Positions 17,707 through 26,010 of a stretch of 64,000 nt of DNA are shown one piece after another. How positions within the stretch are numbered: position 1 is the first letter of the stretch; each line of letters opens with the position of its first letter. The stretch lies in assembly GCF_014493765.1 (NCBI RefSeq), contig NZ_JACTVJ010000005.1, positions 558,001 through 622,000 of the forward strand, written 5' to 3'. The translations under genes and the position numbers were made by a program. The stretch comes from Streptomyces polyasparticus (GTDB lineage Bacteria; Actinomycetota; Actinomycetes; Streptomycetales; Streptomycetaceae). The notes under the pieces are model-generated. The model saw only the letters and a list, made by a program, of their open reading frames with translations, was not told where the DNA came from and ran no database searches.

Positions 17707-18645
17707 CTACCTCTTCTCGTCGCGGGTCAGCCGGAGCTGGACTGCGGCGACCGCAAGGAGAACGATCATGAGCATCACGCCGAGCGCGCTGCCGGCGCCG
17801 TAGTTGCCGCCGTAGACGAAGGCGTACTGGTACATCAGGAAGGCGACGGTGACCGTCGCGTTCTCCGGTCCGCCGCCGGTGAGCTGGTAGGGCTCGATGA
17901 AGACCTGCATCGTGGCGACGATCTGGAGCATCAGCATGAGCAGCAGGATCAGCCGGGTCTGCGGAACGGTGACGTTCCAGATCCGCTTGAAGATGCCGGC
18001 GCCGTCGAGTTCCGCCGCCTCGTAGAGATCACCGGGGATGTTCTGCAGCGCGGCGAGGTAGATCAGCACGCCGGCACCCATGTTCATCCAGGTGGAGACG
18101 AGCACCAGGGAGATCAGCGCGGTGTCCGTGGAGTCGAGCCAGGCGAGCGTCGGCAGGCCCACGGAGTCGAGCACGTAGTTGAACAGGCCGGGTCCGGGAT
18201 CGTAGAACCACTTGAAGAGCAGCACCGAGACGATCGGCGGCAGCATCACCGGCAGATAGACCACGAACCGCAAGTACGCGCGGGCGTGCCGCAGTTCGTT
18301 CAGGACCACGGCCACGGCGAACGGGATCACATAGCCGCAGATGAGGGCGAGGAACGTGAAGGCGATGGTGTTCTTCCAGGCCTGTCCGAACGCCGGGTCC
18401 TCCACGACCGTACGGAAGTTGTCCAGGCCCACCCACTGGGGGTCGTCGACCAGATTGGTCTGCTGGAAGCTCATGATGATCTGGCGGATCATCGGCCACC
18501 AGGCGAACAGCGCGAAGCAGAACAGCGCCGCACACAGGAATCCGTACGCGGTGATGTTGGTGCGAACCGCCCGCTTCCGCTTGGTCGGTGGCCTGCGACG
18601 CGGCGGCCTCGCCGGCCGCTTCGTCTGCAGGGTGAGTGTGTCCAT
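17707..18645 (-). CDS. Sugar ABC transporter permease (MalF type)
   Basis: Second membrane subunit of the importer, 312 aa with six membrane helices. The first helix is ITAYGFLCAALFCFALFAWWP. The EAA loop is YEAAELDGAGIFKRIWNVTVPQ. The ATG at 18645 is preceded by GGGAG at five bases; an upstream in-frame start at 18747 would overlap the binding-protein gene and has no ribosome site. It lies between the binding protein and the MalG-type permease, the normal order for carbohydrate uptake transporter-1 operons. Confidence 0.94.
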   Translation of the reverse strand: MDTLTLQTKRPARPPRRRPPTKRKRAVRTNITAYGFLCAALFCFALFAWWPMIRQIIMSFQQTNLVDDPQWVGLDNFRTVVEDPAFGQAWKNTIAFTFLALICGYVIPFAVAVVLNELRHARAYLRFVVYLPVMLPPIVSVLLFKWFYDPGPGLFNYVLDSVGLPTLAWLDSTDTALISLVLVSTWMNMGAGVLIYLAALQNIPGDLYEAAELDGAGIFKRIWNVTVPQTRLILLLMLMLQIVATMQVFIEPYQLTGGGPENATVTVAFLMYQYAFVYGGNYGAGSALGVMLMIVLLAVAAVQLRLTRDEKR

Positions 18646-18733
18646 GTGATCTCCCGTTCCCGGCCGTGGTGCGGGGTGCCACGCTCCGCCGACAGCGGAC
18701 GCGGCACCCCCGATCGGCGCCTGCTCCGCGACG

Positions 18734-20068
18734 TCAGCCCTGCGCAAGAATCTTGTTGGCCTTGGTCTCGGCGTCCGCGAGCAGCTGGTCGATGTCCGCG
18801 TTCTCGCGGGTCAGGACCGCCGACATGGCCACGTCGAGCACCGCGTACAGCTCCTGCGCCTTCGGCGGCTCGAGCTTGGGCATGACCTTGGTCGAGGCGT
18901 CGATGTACGTCTGGTAGTTCTCGACCGGCAGGCTCGCGTTCTCGGTACGGAGCTTGATGATCTCCTGGCCGGTCGGCGAGTCGCCCATGTAGTCGTTGTT
19001 GGGCACGCCCACCGGGTCACCGTTGGCCTTGCCGCGCGCGTAGTCGTGCCGGCCCTTGCCCGGGGTGTTGAACTGGAAGTCGATCCACTGCATGGCCGCC
19101 TTGGTCTCGGCGGCGTTCGCCTTGGGGTTGATCATGTAGGCCTCGCCGCCGGTGAGCGACGCCTTGCCCTCGGGGATGCCGGTGATGCCGTAGTCCTCGA
19201 CCTTGCCCTGGAACTTCTGCACGACGTCGGTGACGACGTCCGGTGCGCCGAGCATCATGCCGGTCTTGCCCGCGCCCATCTGCTGCATCAGTGACTCCCA
19301 GCCGATGAGGACCTTGGAGCCGGTGCTGTTGTCCTCCCAGCGCATGTCGTGCAGCGTCTGCAGGACGGCCTTGCCCTCGGGGCTGTTGAACGCGGCCTTG
19401 CCGTCGACGACCATCTCGCCGCCGCGGCTGAAGATGGACTGCGCGAAGTGCCAGCCGCCGGTGTTGCCGCCGCCGTACTCGCCGAAGCCGACGTGGCCGT
19501 CACCCAGGTCCGCGATCTTCTTGGCCGCTGCGCGGACCTCGTCCCAGGTCTGCGGCGGGGCGTCGGGGTCGAGGCCCGCCTTCTCGAACAGGGCCCGGTT
19601 GTAGACGAGTCCGACGCTGTAGTTCACGTTGGGGACGCCGTAGACCTTGCCGTCCTTGGTCACCATGTCGCGGGCTTCTTGCTTGATATCGCCGTAGTTC
19701 TTCACGAGGTTGGTGACGCCCGTGATGTCCTTCGCCTGCTTCTTGGCTATGACATCCGCGTAGTTGGTGACCGGCACGACGAACACGGTCTCCATCTGGC
19801 CGCCGGCGATCTTCGCGGCGAAGGTCTTCGGGTCGTAACACGGCTGCTGGTCGGTGCTCTTGACCTTCACGCCCGGGTGCGCCTTCTCGAACGCCTTGAC
19901 GTCGTCGTCCCACGCCTGACGCGTCTTGGGCGCGGTCTTCGCAGGCTGGCAGGCCACGGTGATGGTGACTCCGCCTCCCGCATCGGACTCCGAGTCGCCG
20001 CCGCACGCCGTGGCGGTGAGAACGAGGCCTGATGAGATCAGGAAGATCGCGAGGTTACGGGGCTTCAT
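18734..20068 (-). CDS. Sugar ABC transporter substrate-binding lipoprotein
   Basis: Extracellular receptor of the importer, family 1 solute-binding protein, 444 aa. The signal ends in a lipobox with Cys22 (LTATAC) followed by a Gly/Asp/Ser linker. It has the two-lobe architecture with AFEKAHPGVKVK, the GGQMETVFVVPVTNYADVI hinge region, and the WIDFQFNTPGKG segment typical of maltose/oligosaccharide receptors. ATG 20068 with AGAGGAG upstream. First gene of the five-gene minus-strand operon; its promoter (20117-20145) overlaps the putative operator array. The ligand is inferred to be an alpha-glucan oligosaccharide from the neighbouring GH13 and GH87 genes. Confidence 0.93.
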   Translation of the reverse strand: MKPRNLAIFLISSGLVLTATACGGDSESDAGGGVTITVACQPAKTAPKTRQAWDDDVKAFEKAHPGVKVKSTDQQPCYDPKTFAAKIAGGQMETVFVVPVTNYADVIAKKQAKDITGVTNLVKNYGDIKQEARDMVTKDGKVYGVPNVNYSVGLVYNRALFEKAGLDPDAPPQTWDEVRAAAKKIADLGDGHVGFGEYGGGNTGGWHFAQSIFSRGGEMVVDGKAAFNSPEGKAVLQTLHDMRWEDNSTGSKVLIGWESLMQQMGAGKTGMMLGAPDVVTDVVQKFQGKVEDYGITGIPEGKASLTGGEAYMINPKANAAETKAAMQWIDFQFNTPGKGRHDYARGKANGDPVGVPNNDYMGDSPTGQEIIKLRTENASLPVENYQTYIDASTKVMPKLEPPKAQELYAVLDVAMSAVLTRENADIDQLLADAETKANKILAQG

Positions 20069-20116
20069 TACGGCTCCTCTGGGTGACGCCCAGGGCACTG
20101 CCCTGATCGGTGCGTC

Positions 20117-20145
20117 ACATTAGGACGACGAGCAGGGGTACGCAA
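20117..20145 (-). promoter_or_regulatory. Promoter of the sugar-uptake operon
   Basis: On the minus strand TTGCGT (20145-20140) and TAATGT (20122-20117) are separated by exactly 17 bp, a good vegetative-type promoter about 50 bases before the binding-protein start. The -35 hexamer lies inside the first operator copy. Confidence 0.6.
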
Positions 20146-20311
20146 GATTTCGATCCAACATTGCAAGATTACGACTGCGTCACGAGCGGTCCGCGGCGGC
20201 CGACCGCCAGGCCACCCCGATAGAGGGCGCCTCGACCTTGCCTGCCCCGCACCATGATCGCCTGTTCCAACTTACTGTCGAATATTTGCAATATCTCGCC
20301 GACATCTTGTG
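20141..20311. promoter_or_regulatory. Four-copy operator array in the divergent promoter region
   Basis: Related 16-base elements: CGCAAGATTTCGATCC at 20141 (+), TGCAAGATTACGACTG at 20162 (+), TGCAAATATTCGACAG at 20290-20275 (-), CACAAGATGTCGGCGA at 20311-20296 (-). Consensus about YGCAAGATTTCGAC. Each pair is spaced 21 bp start to start (two helical turns), the two pairs face each other, and in each the outermost copy overlaps the -35 region of the adjacent gene. This geometry suits a regulator binding direct repeats, such as the AraC family, acting on both the uptake operon and the glucanase gene. No such regulator is encoded in the window. Confidence 0.65.
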
Positions 20312-20335
20312 CTCGTCTGGTCGCACTGCTTGAGT
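20307..20335 (+). promoter_or_regulatory. Weak promoter candidate of the glucanase gene
   Basis: TTGTGC (20307-20312) and TTGAGT (20330-20335) are 17 bp apart. The -10 is poor, as expected for an activator-dependent promoter, and the -35 overlaps the fourth operator copy in mirror image to the arrangement at the uptake operon. Confidence 0.35.
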
Positions 20336-20399
20336 GTGCGGCCGTAGGCGCCCGGGCCGCCGCTCCCCCCGTTCCCCCACCAGGAAGGCGCACCCGCAC

Positions 20400-23300
20400 A
20401 TGACGAATGCGATGAGAGCAAGACAGCGCAACAGACGGCTGCTGGCAGCCTGTCTCGGCGCGGGGCTGATAGCCGGCGCGCTGGTGCCGGCGACTGTCGC
20501 CGCGGCCGCACCCCCACGGGCCGCGCACTCCGCGCAGCAGGCCGCGGCCGCAGTCACCAATCTCGCGTTGGGCAAGCCGATCGAGGCCTCCTCCTCGATC
20601 CAGAACTACGTCGCGACCAACGCCAACGACAACTCCACGAGCACCTACTGGGAGGCGAGCGGCCACCCGTCCACGCTGACCGTGAAGCTCGGTGCGGACG
20701 CCGAGCTCTCGTCGGTGGTGCTCAAGCTCAACCCGGACCCGGCCTGGTCCAAGCGCACCCAGACCATCGAGGTCCTCGCCCGCAAGCAGGGCGAGCAGAG
20801 CTTCACCTCCATCAAGGCGCAGGCCGAGTACGTCTTCGATCCCGCCGCGAACCAGAACGCGGTGAGCATCCCGGTCTCCGGGCGCTACGCGGACGTCCAG
20901 CTGCGGATCACCGGCAACACCTCCGGATACGCCGGACAGATCGCCGAGTTCCAGGTCAACGGTGAGCCCGCCCCCAGCCCCGACCTCTCGGTCTCCGGTC
21001 TCACCTGGACTCCGTCCTCCCCCAGCGAGAGCGACGCGATCACGGCGAAGGCGACCGTACGCAACACCGGCAACGCGGCCGCCGCCGCGACCACCGTCGA
21101 CGTGAGCCTCGGCGGCACGGTGGCCGGGACCGCGCAGGTGCCCGCGCTCGGTGCGGGCGAGTCCGCGGCCGTGGATGTGGCACTCGGCAAGCGGGCGCAG
21201 GGCAGTTACACCGTGTCCGCGGTGGTCGACCCGCTGGACACCGTGGCCGAGCAGGACAACGAGAACAACAGCGTCACCGCCGAGGGCAAGCTCACCGTCG
21301 GCCAGACCCCGGGACCCGACCTGGAGGTCACCGGGATCTCCTCCAACCCGTCGAGCCCGGCGGTCGGAGCCCAGGTCTCCTTCTCCGTGAAGGTGCACAA
21401 CCGCGGGACCTCCCCGGTCGCCGCCGGTTCGGTGACCCGGCTGACCGTCGGCGACAAGACGCTGAACGGGAATGCGCCCGCCCTCGCGGCCGGCGCCACC
21501 GAGACCGTGGAGCTCTCCGGCACCTGGACCGCGACCAGCGGCGGCGCCACGCTCACGGCCACCGCCGACGCCACGGACACGGTCGACGAGACCAATGAGG
21601 ACAACAACGTCTTCGCCCGCTCGATCGTCGTCGGCCGCGGCGCCGCCGTCCCGTACATCGAGTACGAGGCGGAGGAGGGCCGCTACGAGGGCACGCTGCT
21701 CGAAGCGGACGCCGAGCGCACCTTCGGGCACACCAACTTCGCCACCGAGTCCTCGGGCCGCAAGTCGGTACGGCTCAACTCGACCGGTCAGTACGTCGAG
21801 TTCACCTCGACCAGCGCGGCGAACTCGATCGTCGTACGGAACTCGATCCCGGACGCACCCGGTGGCGGCGGCCAGGAGAAGACGCTCAGCCTGTACGCGG
21901 ACGGCCAGTTCGTGCAGAAGGTGAAGCTCTCCTCCAAGCACAGCTGGCTGTACGGGAACACCGACCAGCCGGAGGGCCTGACCAACACCCCGGGCGGCGA
22001 CGCGCGCCGGCTCTTCGACGAGTCGCACGCGCTGCTCGCGAACACCTACCCCGCAGGCACGAAGTTCCGGCTGCAGCGCGACGCCGGTGACGACGCCGCG
22101 TACTACATCGTCGACCTGATCGACCTGGAGCAGGTGGCGCCGCCGGCGTCGAAGCCCGCCGAGTGCACCTCGATCACCGAGTACGGCGCGATCCCGAACG
22201 ACGGGATCGACGACACGACCGCGCTCCAGAAGGCCGTGACGGCCGACCAGAACGGTGACATCGCCTGTGTGTGGATCCCGGCGGGGCAGTGGCGCCAGGA
22301 GCAGAAGATCCTCACCGACGACCCGCTGAACCGCGGTCAGTTCAACCAGGTGGGCATCCGCGATGTCACCATCCGCGGCGCGGGCATGTGGCACGCGCAG
22401 CTGTACACGCTCACGCAGCCGCAGGACGCGGGCGGGATCAACCACCCGCACGAGGGCAACTTCGGCTTCGACATCGACGACAACACCAAGATCTCCGACA
22501 TCGCCATCTTCGGCTCGGGCCGGATCCGCGGCGGCGACGGCAACGCGGAGGGCGGCGTCGGGATCAACGGCAGGCTCGGCAAGAACACCAAGATCAGCAA
22601 TGTCTGGATCGAGCACGCCAACGTCGGCGCGTGGGTGGGCCGCGACTACTCCAACATCCCGGAACTGTGGAACCCGGGCGACGGCCTGGAGTTCAGCGGG
22701 ATGCGCATCCGCAACACGTACGCGGACGGCATCAACTTCACCAACGGCACCCGTAACTCGACCGTCTACAACTCGTCCTTCCGCAACACCGGGGACGACT
22801 CGCTCGCGGTCTGGGCCAGCAAGTACGTGAAGGACACGTCGGTGGACATCGGGCACGACAACGTGTTCCGCAACAACACCGTCCAGCTGCCGTGGCGGGC
22901 CAACGGGATCGCGGTGTACGGCGGTTACGGCAACAGGATCGAGAACAACCTCGTGTACGACACCATGAACTACCCGGGCATCATGCTCGCGACCGACCAC
23001 GACCCGATTCCGTTCACGGGTCAGACGCTGATCGCGAACAACGGGCTCTACCGCACGGGCGGTGCGTTCTGGAACGAGGACCAGGAGTTCGGCGCCATCA
23101 CGCTCTTCGCGCAGGGTCCGGACATCCCCGGCGTCACGATCCGTGACACGGACATCCACGACTCGACGTACGACGGCATCCAGTTCAAGACGGGTGGCGG
23201 CGCGATGCCGGGCGTGAAGATCGAGAACGTGACGATCTCGAAGTCCAACAACGGCTCGGGCATCCTCGCGATGGGCGGGGCGCGCGGCAGCGCGACGCTG

Positions 23301-23423
23301 ACGAACGTCGACATCAGCGACTCGCGGGACGGCGACATCCTGATCGAGCCCGGCTCGCAGTTCGTGATCAACGGATCCGCCTCGGCGCCCGCCCGGGTGG
23401 GCAGGGAACTGTCGGGCATCTGA
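20400..23423 (+). CDS. Secreted multidomain GH87-type alpha-1,3-glucanase (mycodextranase-like)
   Basis: Secreted glycanase, 1007 aa. Order of parts: signal peptide about 1-37; discoidin/F5-8C-like carbohydrate-binding domain 53-190; two CARDB domains (about 195-305 and 310-415); a CBM6/35-like domain (about 418-585) beginning YIEYEAEEG; then a right-handed beta-helix catalytic domain (587 to end) beginning with ITEYGAIPNDGIDDTTALQ. Within it D776 (YADGINF) and the pair D799-D800 (NTGDDSLAVW) reproduce the spacing of the three catalytic aspartates of GH87 alpha-1,3-glucanases. The product oligosaccharides would feed the divergent importer. ATG 20400 with AGGAAGG upstream; an ATG at 20412 is an alternative. 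Confidence 0.88.
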   Translation: MTNAMRARQRNRRLLAACLGAGLIAGALVPATVAAAAPPRAAHSAQQAAAAVTNLALGKPIEASSSIQNYVATNANDNSTSTYWEASGHPSTLTVKLGADAELSSVVLKLNPDPAWSKRTQTIEVLARKQGEQSFTSIKAQAEYVFDPAANQNAVSIPVSGRYADVQLRITGNTSGYAGQIAEFQVNGEPAPSPDLSVSGLTWTPSSPSESDAITAKATVRNTGNAAAAATTVDVSLGGTVAGTAQVPALGAGESAAVDVALGKRAQGSYTVSAVVDPLDTVAEQDNENNSVTAEGKLTVGQTPGPDLEVTGISSNPSSPAVGAQVSFSVKVHNRGTSPVAAGSVTRLTVGDKTLNGNAPALAAGATETVELSGTWTATSGGATLTATADATDTVDETNEDNNVFARSIVVGRGAAVPYIEYEAEEGRYEGTLLEADAERTFGHTNFATESSGRKSVRLNSTGQYVEFTSTSAANSIVVRNSIPDAPGGGGQEKTLSLYADGQFVQKVKLSSKHSWLYGNTDQPEGLTNTPGGDARRLFDESHALLANTYPAGTKFRLQRDAGDDAAYYIVDLIDLEQVAPPASKPAECTSITEYGAIPNDGIDDTTALQKAVTADQNGDIACVWIPAGQWRQEQKILTDDPLNRGQFNQVGIRDVTIRGAGMWHAQLYTLTQPQDAGGINHPHEGNFGFDIDDNTKISDIAIFGSGRIRGGDGNAEGGVGINGRLGKNTKISNVWIEHANVGAWVGRDYSNIPELWNPGDGLEFSGMRIRNTYADGINFTNGTRNSTVYNSSFRNTGDDSLAVWASKYVKDTSVDIGHDNVFRNNTVQLPWRANGIAVYGGYGNRIENNLVYDTMNYPGIMLATDHDPIPFTGQTLIANNGLYRTGGAFWNEDQEFGAITLFAQGPDIPGVTIRDTDIHDSTYDGIQFKTGGGAMPGVKIENVTISKSNNGSGILAMGGARGSATLTNVDISDSRDGDILIEPGSQFVINGSASAPARVGRELSGI

Positions 23424-23442
23424 TCCACCTGCTCCTTGGCAG

Positions 23443-23477
23443 CTGCCGCCCGGACCTGCAGTCGGTCCGGGCGGCAG
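23443..23477 (+). terminator. Strong hairpin after the glucanase gene
   Basis: Perfect 14-bp stem CTGCCGCCCGGACC/GGTCCGGGCGGCAG with a seven-base loop, 20 bases after the stop codon. No T-run follows. Confidence 0.8.
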
Positions 23478-23509
23478 TGCGTCGTACGGCGCACAACTAC
23501 GCTGGAGGC

Positions 23510-23695
23510 ATGACGGAAGAGCCCCTCCCCGAGTACGTGACGGAAGAGCCCCTCGCGAACCGCGTGACGGACGAGCCCTTCGCGGAGTGCGTGCTGTGCC
23601 GCGAGCCCACCGAGTACCCGGAGTCCACCAAGGGCAGCACGCTCTGCCCCGTATGCGAGTGGCGGGAGGCGGAGCGGGTGGCCTGCTCGGGGTGA
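23510..23695 (+). CDS. Small four-cysteine zinc-ribbon-like protein with 9-residue repeats
   Basis: Protein of 61 aa. Residues 1-27 are three near-identical nine-residue units (MTEEPLPEY, VTEEPLANR, VTDEPFAEC), encoded by three 27-base direct repeats at 23510-23590. They lead into two CxxC pairs (C27/C30 and C46/C49), a likely zinc knuckle. The ATG has GGAGG only three bases away; the frame and repeats support it as coding. Function unknown; it precedes the MBL hydrolase by 51 bases. Confidence 0.7.
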   Translation: MTEEPLPEYVTEEPLANRVTDEPFAECVLCREPTEYPESTKGSTLCPVCEWREAERVACSG

Positions 23696-23746
23696 GGCGA
23701 CGGGCGGCTCTGCTTTCGGCAGAGCTCGGGGCGCTCGCTCCCGCCG

Positions 23747-24505
23747 ATGGCCACCATGGCCTGCATGGGTAGTGACATCGCGATACGCCGGCTCGACCTC
23801 GGCACCTTCATCCGCCCCGCCGCCGAAGCAGGCGGCGCCGCACCGCGCGTGGAGTCTGCGCTCGCCTATCTGGTCCGCCACGACCGGGGCCTGATCCTCT
23901 TCGATATGGGGATCGGCGTGGCGGACGCCGCGACCGAGGCACGGTACCGGCCTCGGCGCCGCCCCCTGCCGGACGCGCTTGCGGCCGCCGGGGTCTCACT
24001 CGATGAGATCTCCCTCGTCGTCAACTGCCATCTGCACTTCGACCACTGCGGCGGCAACCCCCTGTTCGCCGGGACACCCGTCGTCGTCCAGGCGACGGAA
24101 CTGGCCACTGCCCGTGCGGGCGGCTACACGGTGGACGAGCTGGTCGACTTCCCGGGCGTCCGCTACGAGGAGTTGACCGGGGACGCCGAGATCTGGCCGG
24201 ACGTCTGGGTGGTCGCGACGCCGGGGCATACGCCCGGCCACCAGTCGCTTGTCGTCCGGCGCCCCGACGGCGGGGTGGTTCTCGCCGGCCAGGCCCGCGA
24301 CCGCGCCTCCGACTACGCCGCGGAGCAGCTCGCCCGCGAGGCGCGGGCACACGGTGCGCACGAACCTCTCCCCGCGTACCGGCCGTGGCTGGACCGCCTC
24401 GCCGACTTCGACCCGCGGCGGGTGCTGTTCGCGCACGACTGCTCGGTGTGGGAGCCCGCGGAGGAGGGCGGGTGGCCCGAATCCTATGCGTATGAGGCGA
24501 GTTGA
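23747..24505 (+). CDS. MBL-fold metallo-hydrolase (lactonase-like)
   Basis: Metallo-beta-lactamase-fold hydrolase, 252 aa, probably cytoplasmic. The metal motif HLHFDHCGG gives H95, H97, D99 and H100; ATPGHTPGHQS carries the next His; the usual bridging Asp is less clear (AGQARD), and FAHDC holds the last His. The overall layout matches the N-acyl-homoserine-lactonase-like branch, though the substrate is not determinable. Three ATGs (23747, 23756, 23765) are possible and none has a clear ribosome site. It converges with the ABC permease gene, with a three-base gap between stops. Confidence 0.85.
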   Translation: MATMACMGSDIAIRRLDLGTFIRPAAEAGGAAPRVESALAYLVRHDRGLILFDMGIGVADAATEARYRPRRRPLPDALAAAGVSLDEISLVVNCHLHFDHCGGNPLFAGTPVVVQATELATARAGGYTVDELVDFPGVRYEELTGDAEIWPDVWVVATPGHTPGHQSLVVRRPDGGVVLAGQARDRASDYAAEQLAREARAHGAHEPLPAYRPWLDRLADFDPRRVLFAHDCSVWEPAEEGGWPESYAYEAS

Positions 24506-24508
24506 GCT

Positions 24509-25180
24509 TCAGGTACGCCGTGAACTGAGCCCGCACGAGAGCGCCGCGGCCGCGGTCGCGACGGCCGCCGCCGCAGCGAGCGGCAGGAGCGAGAGCGGTG
24601 TATCGCCCGTACGGGAGCCGCTGATGAGAGCGGAGACGGCGGTACGGGCCGGGGATCCCGCGGTCACCAGGAGCAGGAGCGCTCCGAGGCTCAGCGCCGC
24701 CAGGGACCAGCCGCGGCCGGTCAGGACCGGCCAGGTGCACAGGGCGCCCAGGGCCGCCCCGGTCAGGGCGCAGACGGCGGCGGCGAGCAGGCCGGACGCG
24801 AGCGCGCCGGGCAGCGGGATCGCCGCCGTACGGTCGGTGGTACGGGCGTCGCCGAGCAGCACGGTGAGCACCGTGCCGACCGCCCCGAGCAGCCCGGCGG
24901 CCGCCAGGGCCGTGACCAGGACGGCGAGTTGGGCCCGCACGGGACCGCCCGCCGCGGTGGCGGTGACATGGCGGGCCGCGTACGGCTCCTGGGTGGCGCA
25001 GATGCGGACCAGCCAGGCGGCGACGGGGAGCAGGGCGGCCGCCGCGTAACCGAGCGAGTCCAGCAAGGGATCCCCCATGCCGACGCCGACGGCGAGCAGC
25101 GCCCCGTACAACACGACGGGCGGAAGCCAGCGTTGGGAGCGCAGGAGGAGGGCGGTGTGGTAGCCGAGCAGTGCGGTCAT
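24509..25180 (-). CDS. ABC exporter permease-like membrane protein
   Basis: Integral membrane protein of 223 aa with about six hydrophobic helices (for example LPPVVLYGALLAVGVGMG and LAVLVTALAAAGLLGAVGTVLTVLL). It overlaps the preceding ATP-binding gene by four bases (ATGA), which indicates a two-component ABC system. It does not carry the EAA loop of importers, so an export or drug/antimicrobial type role is more likely. Substrate unknown. Confidence 0.82.
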   Translation of the reverse strand: MTALLGYHTALLLRSQRWLPPVVLYGALLAVGVGMGDPLLDSLGYAAAALLPVAAWLVRICATQEPYAARHVTATAAGGPVRAQLAVLVTALAAAGLLGAVGTVLTVLLGDARTTDRTAAIPLPGALASGLLAAAVCALTGAALGALCTWPVLTGRGWSLAALSLGALLLLVTAGSPARTAVSALISGSRTGDTPLSLLPLAAAAAVATAAAALSCGLSSRRT

Positions 25181-26010
25181 CGTTCCCGGGCGGCGAGAGG
25201 GTGGACGCGGTGGATGTGCCAGGTGCCGGCCGCCGTGAGCAGGGCGCGGAGCAGCGCGTCCGAGTGGGCGGCCGGCACGCTGAAGCGGACCGTACCCGAG
25301 GGGTCGGTCTCGTGGGTGGCCTCGGGTGGGAGTGCGTCGGGCAGCTTCGTCCCGGGAGGTGCCTGCGCGTCGATCCGTACGCGCGGCGCGCTCTGCGCCA
25401 CGGGGACCAACGACGTGCCCGACACCTCGTACGCCGCCGTCACCGCGCCCGCGAGCCGGCCCGGATCGTGGTCGACGAAGAGCACCGTCGCACCCCCGGC
25501 GACCCGCTCGGTCACCGCGTCGTCCAGCGCGTCGCGGGCCTCGGCGTCCAGACCCGTCCAGGCCTCGTCGAGGACGAGCAACTCCGGCTCGGCGAGCAGG
25601 GCCTGGGCCACGGCGATCTTCTGGGCGGTGCCCTTGGACAGCTCGGACAGCGGCATGTCCCCGTAGGCGCCCGCACCGAACCGGTCGAGCCAGTGTTCCG
25701 CGCGGAGCCGCGCCGTACGCCGGGACAGACCGTGGATGCGGCCGAGGTGAGTGAGGTAGCCGTACGCCGTGAAGGGCAGTGCGGGCGGGAAGCGTTCGGG
25801 CACGTACGCGGTGCGCGGCCTGCCCTCGATGCGGCCCGCGCTCGGGGTGTCGATGCCCGCCGCGAGTCTCAACAGAGTTGATTTTCCTGAGCCGTTGACG
25901 CCGCCGACGCGGACCAGGGTGCCGGCGGACAGCGCGAGGCCGACTGCGTGCAGCACCCAGGGTCCGCGCAGCCCGTAGCGGCGTCCGACCTGGTGGAACG
26001 TGCGGGGCAT
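25177..26010 (-). CDS. ABC transporter ATP-binding protein
   Basis: ATPase subunit, 277 aa. Walker A GVNGSGKST, a degenerate signature LSKGTAQKIA in place of LSGGQ, Walker B LLVLDEAWTGLD, H-loop VDHDPGR. The modified signature is typical of small exporter ATPases of the CcmA/DrrA type. A C-terminal extension (about 80 residues) follows the nucleotide-binding domain. The ATG at 26010 overlaps the stop of the AIM24 gene by one base (TGATG), so the three genes are one operon. Confidence 0.88.
   Translation of the reverse strand: MPRTFHQVGRRYGLRGPWVLHAVGLALSAGTLVRVGGVNGSGKSTLLRLAAGIDTPSAGRIEGRPRTAYVPERFPPALPFTAYGYLTHLGRIHGLSRRTARLRAEHWLDRFGAGAYGDMPLSELSKGTAQKIAVAQALLAEPELLVLDEAWTGLDAEARDALDDAVTERVAGGATVLFVDHDPGRLAGAVTAAYEVSGTSLVPVAQSAPRVRIDAQAPPGTKLPDALPPEATHETDPSGTVRFSVPAAHSDALLRALLTAAGTWHIHRVHPLAARER

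Noticed and set aside
20169-23159. Long minus-strand frame of 996 codons opposite the glucanase gene
   Set aside because: The plus strand encodes a recognisable multidomain GH87-type enzyme over the same bases; the minus frame is a low-complexity shadow, as in most other long antisense frames of this GC-rich window.
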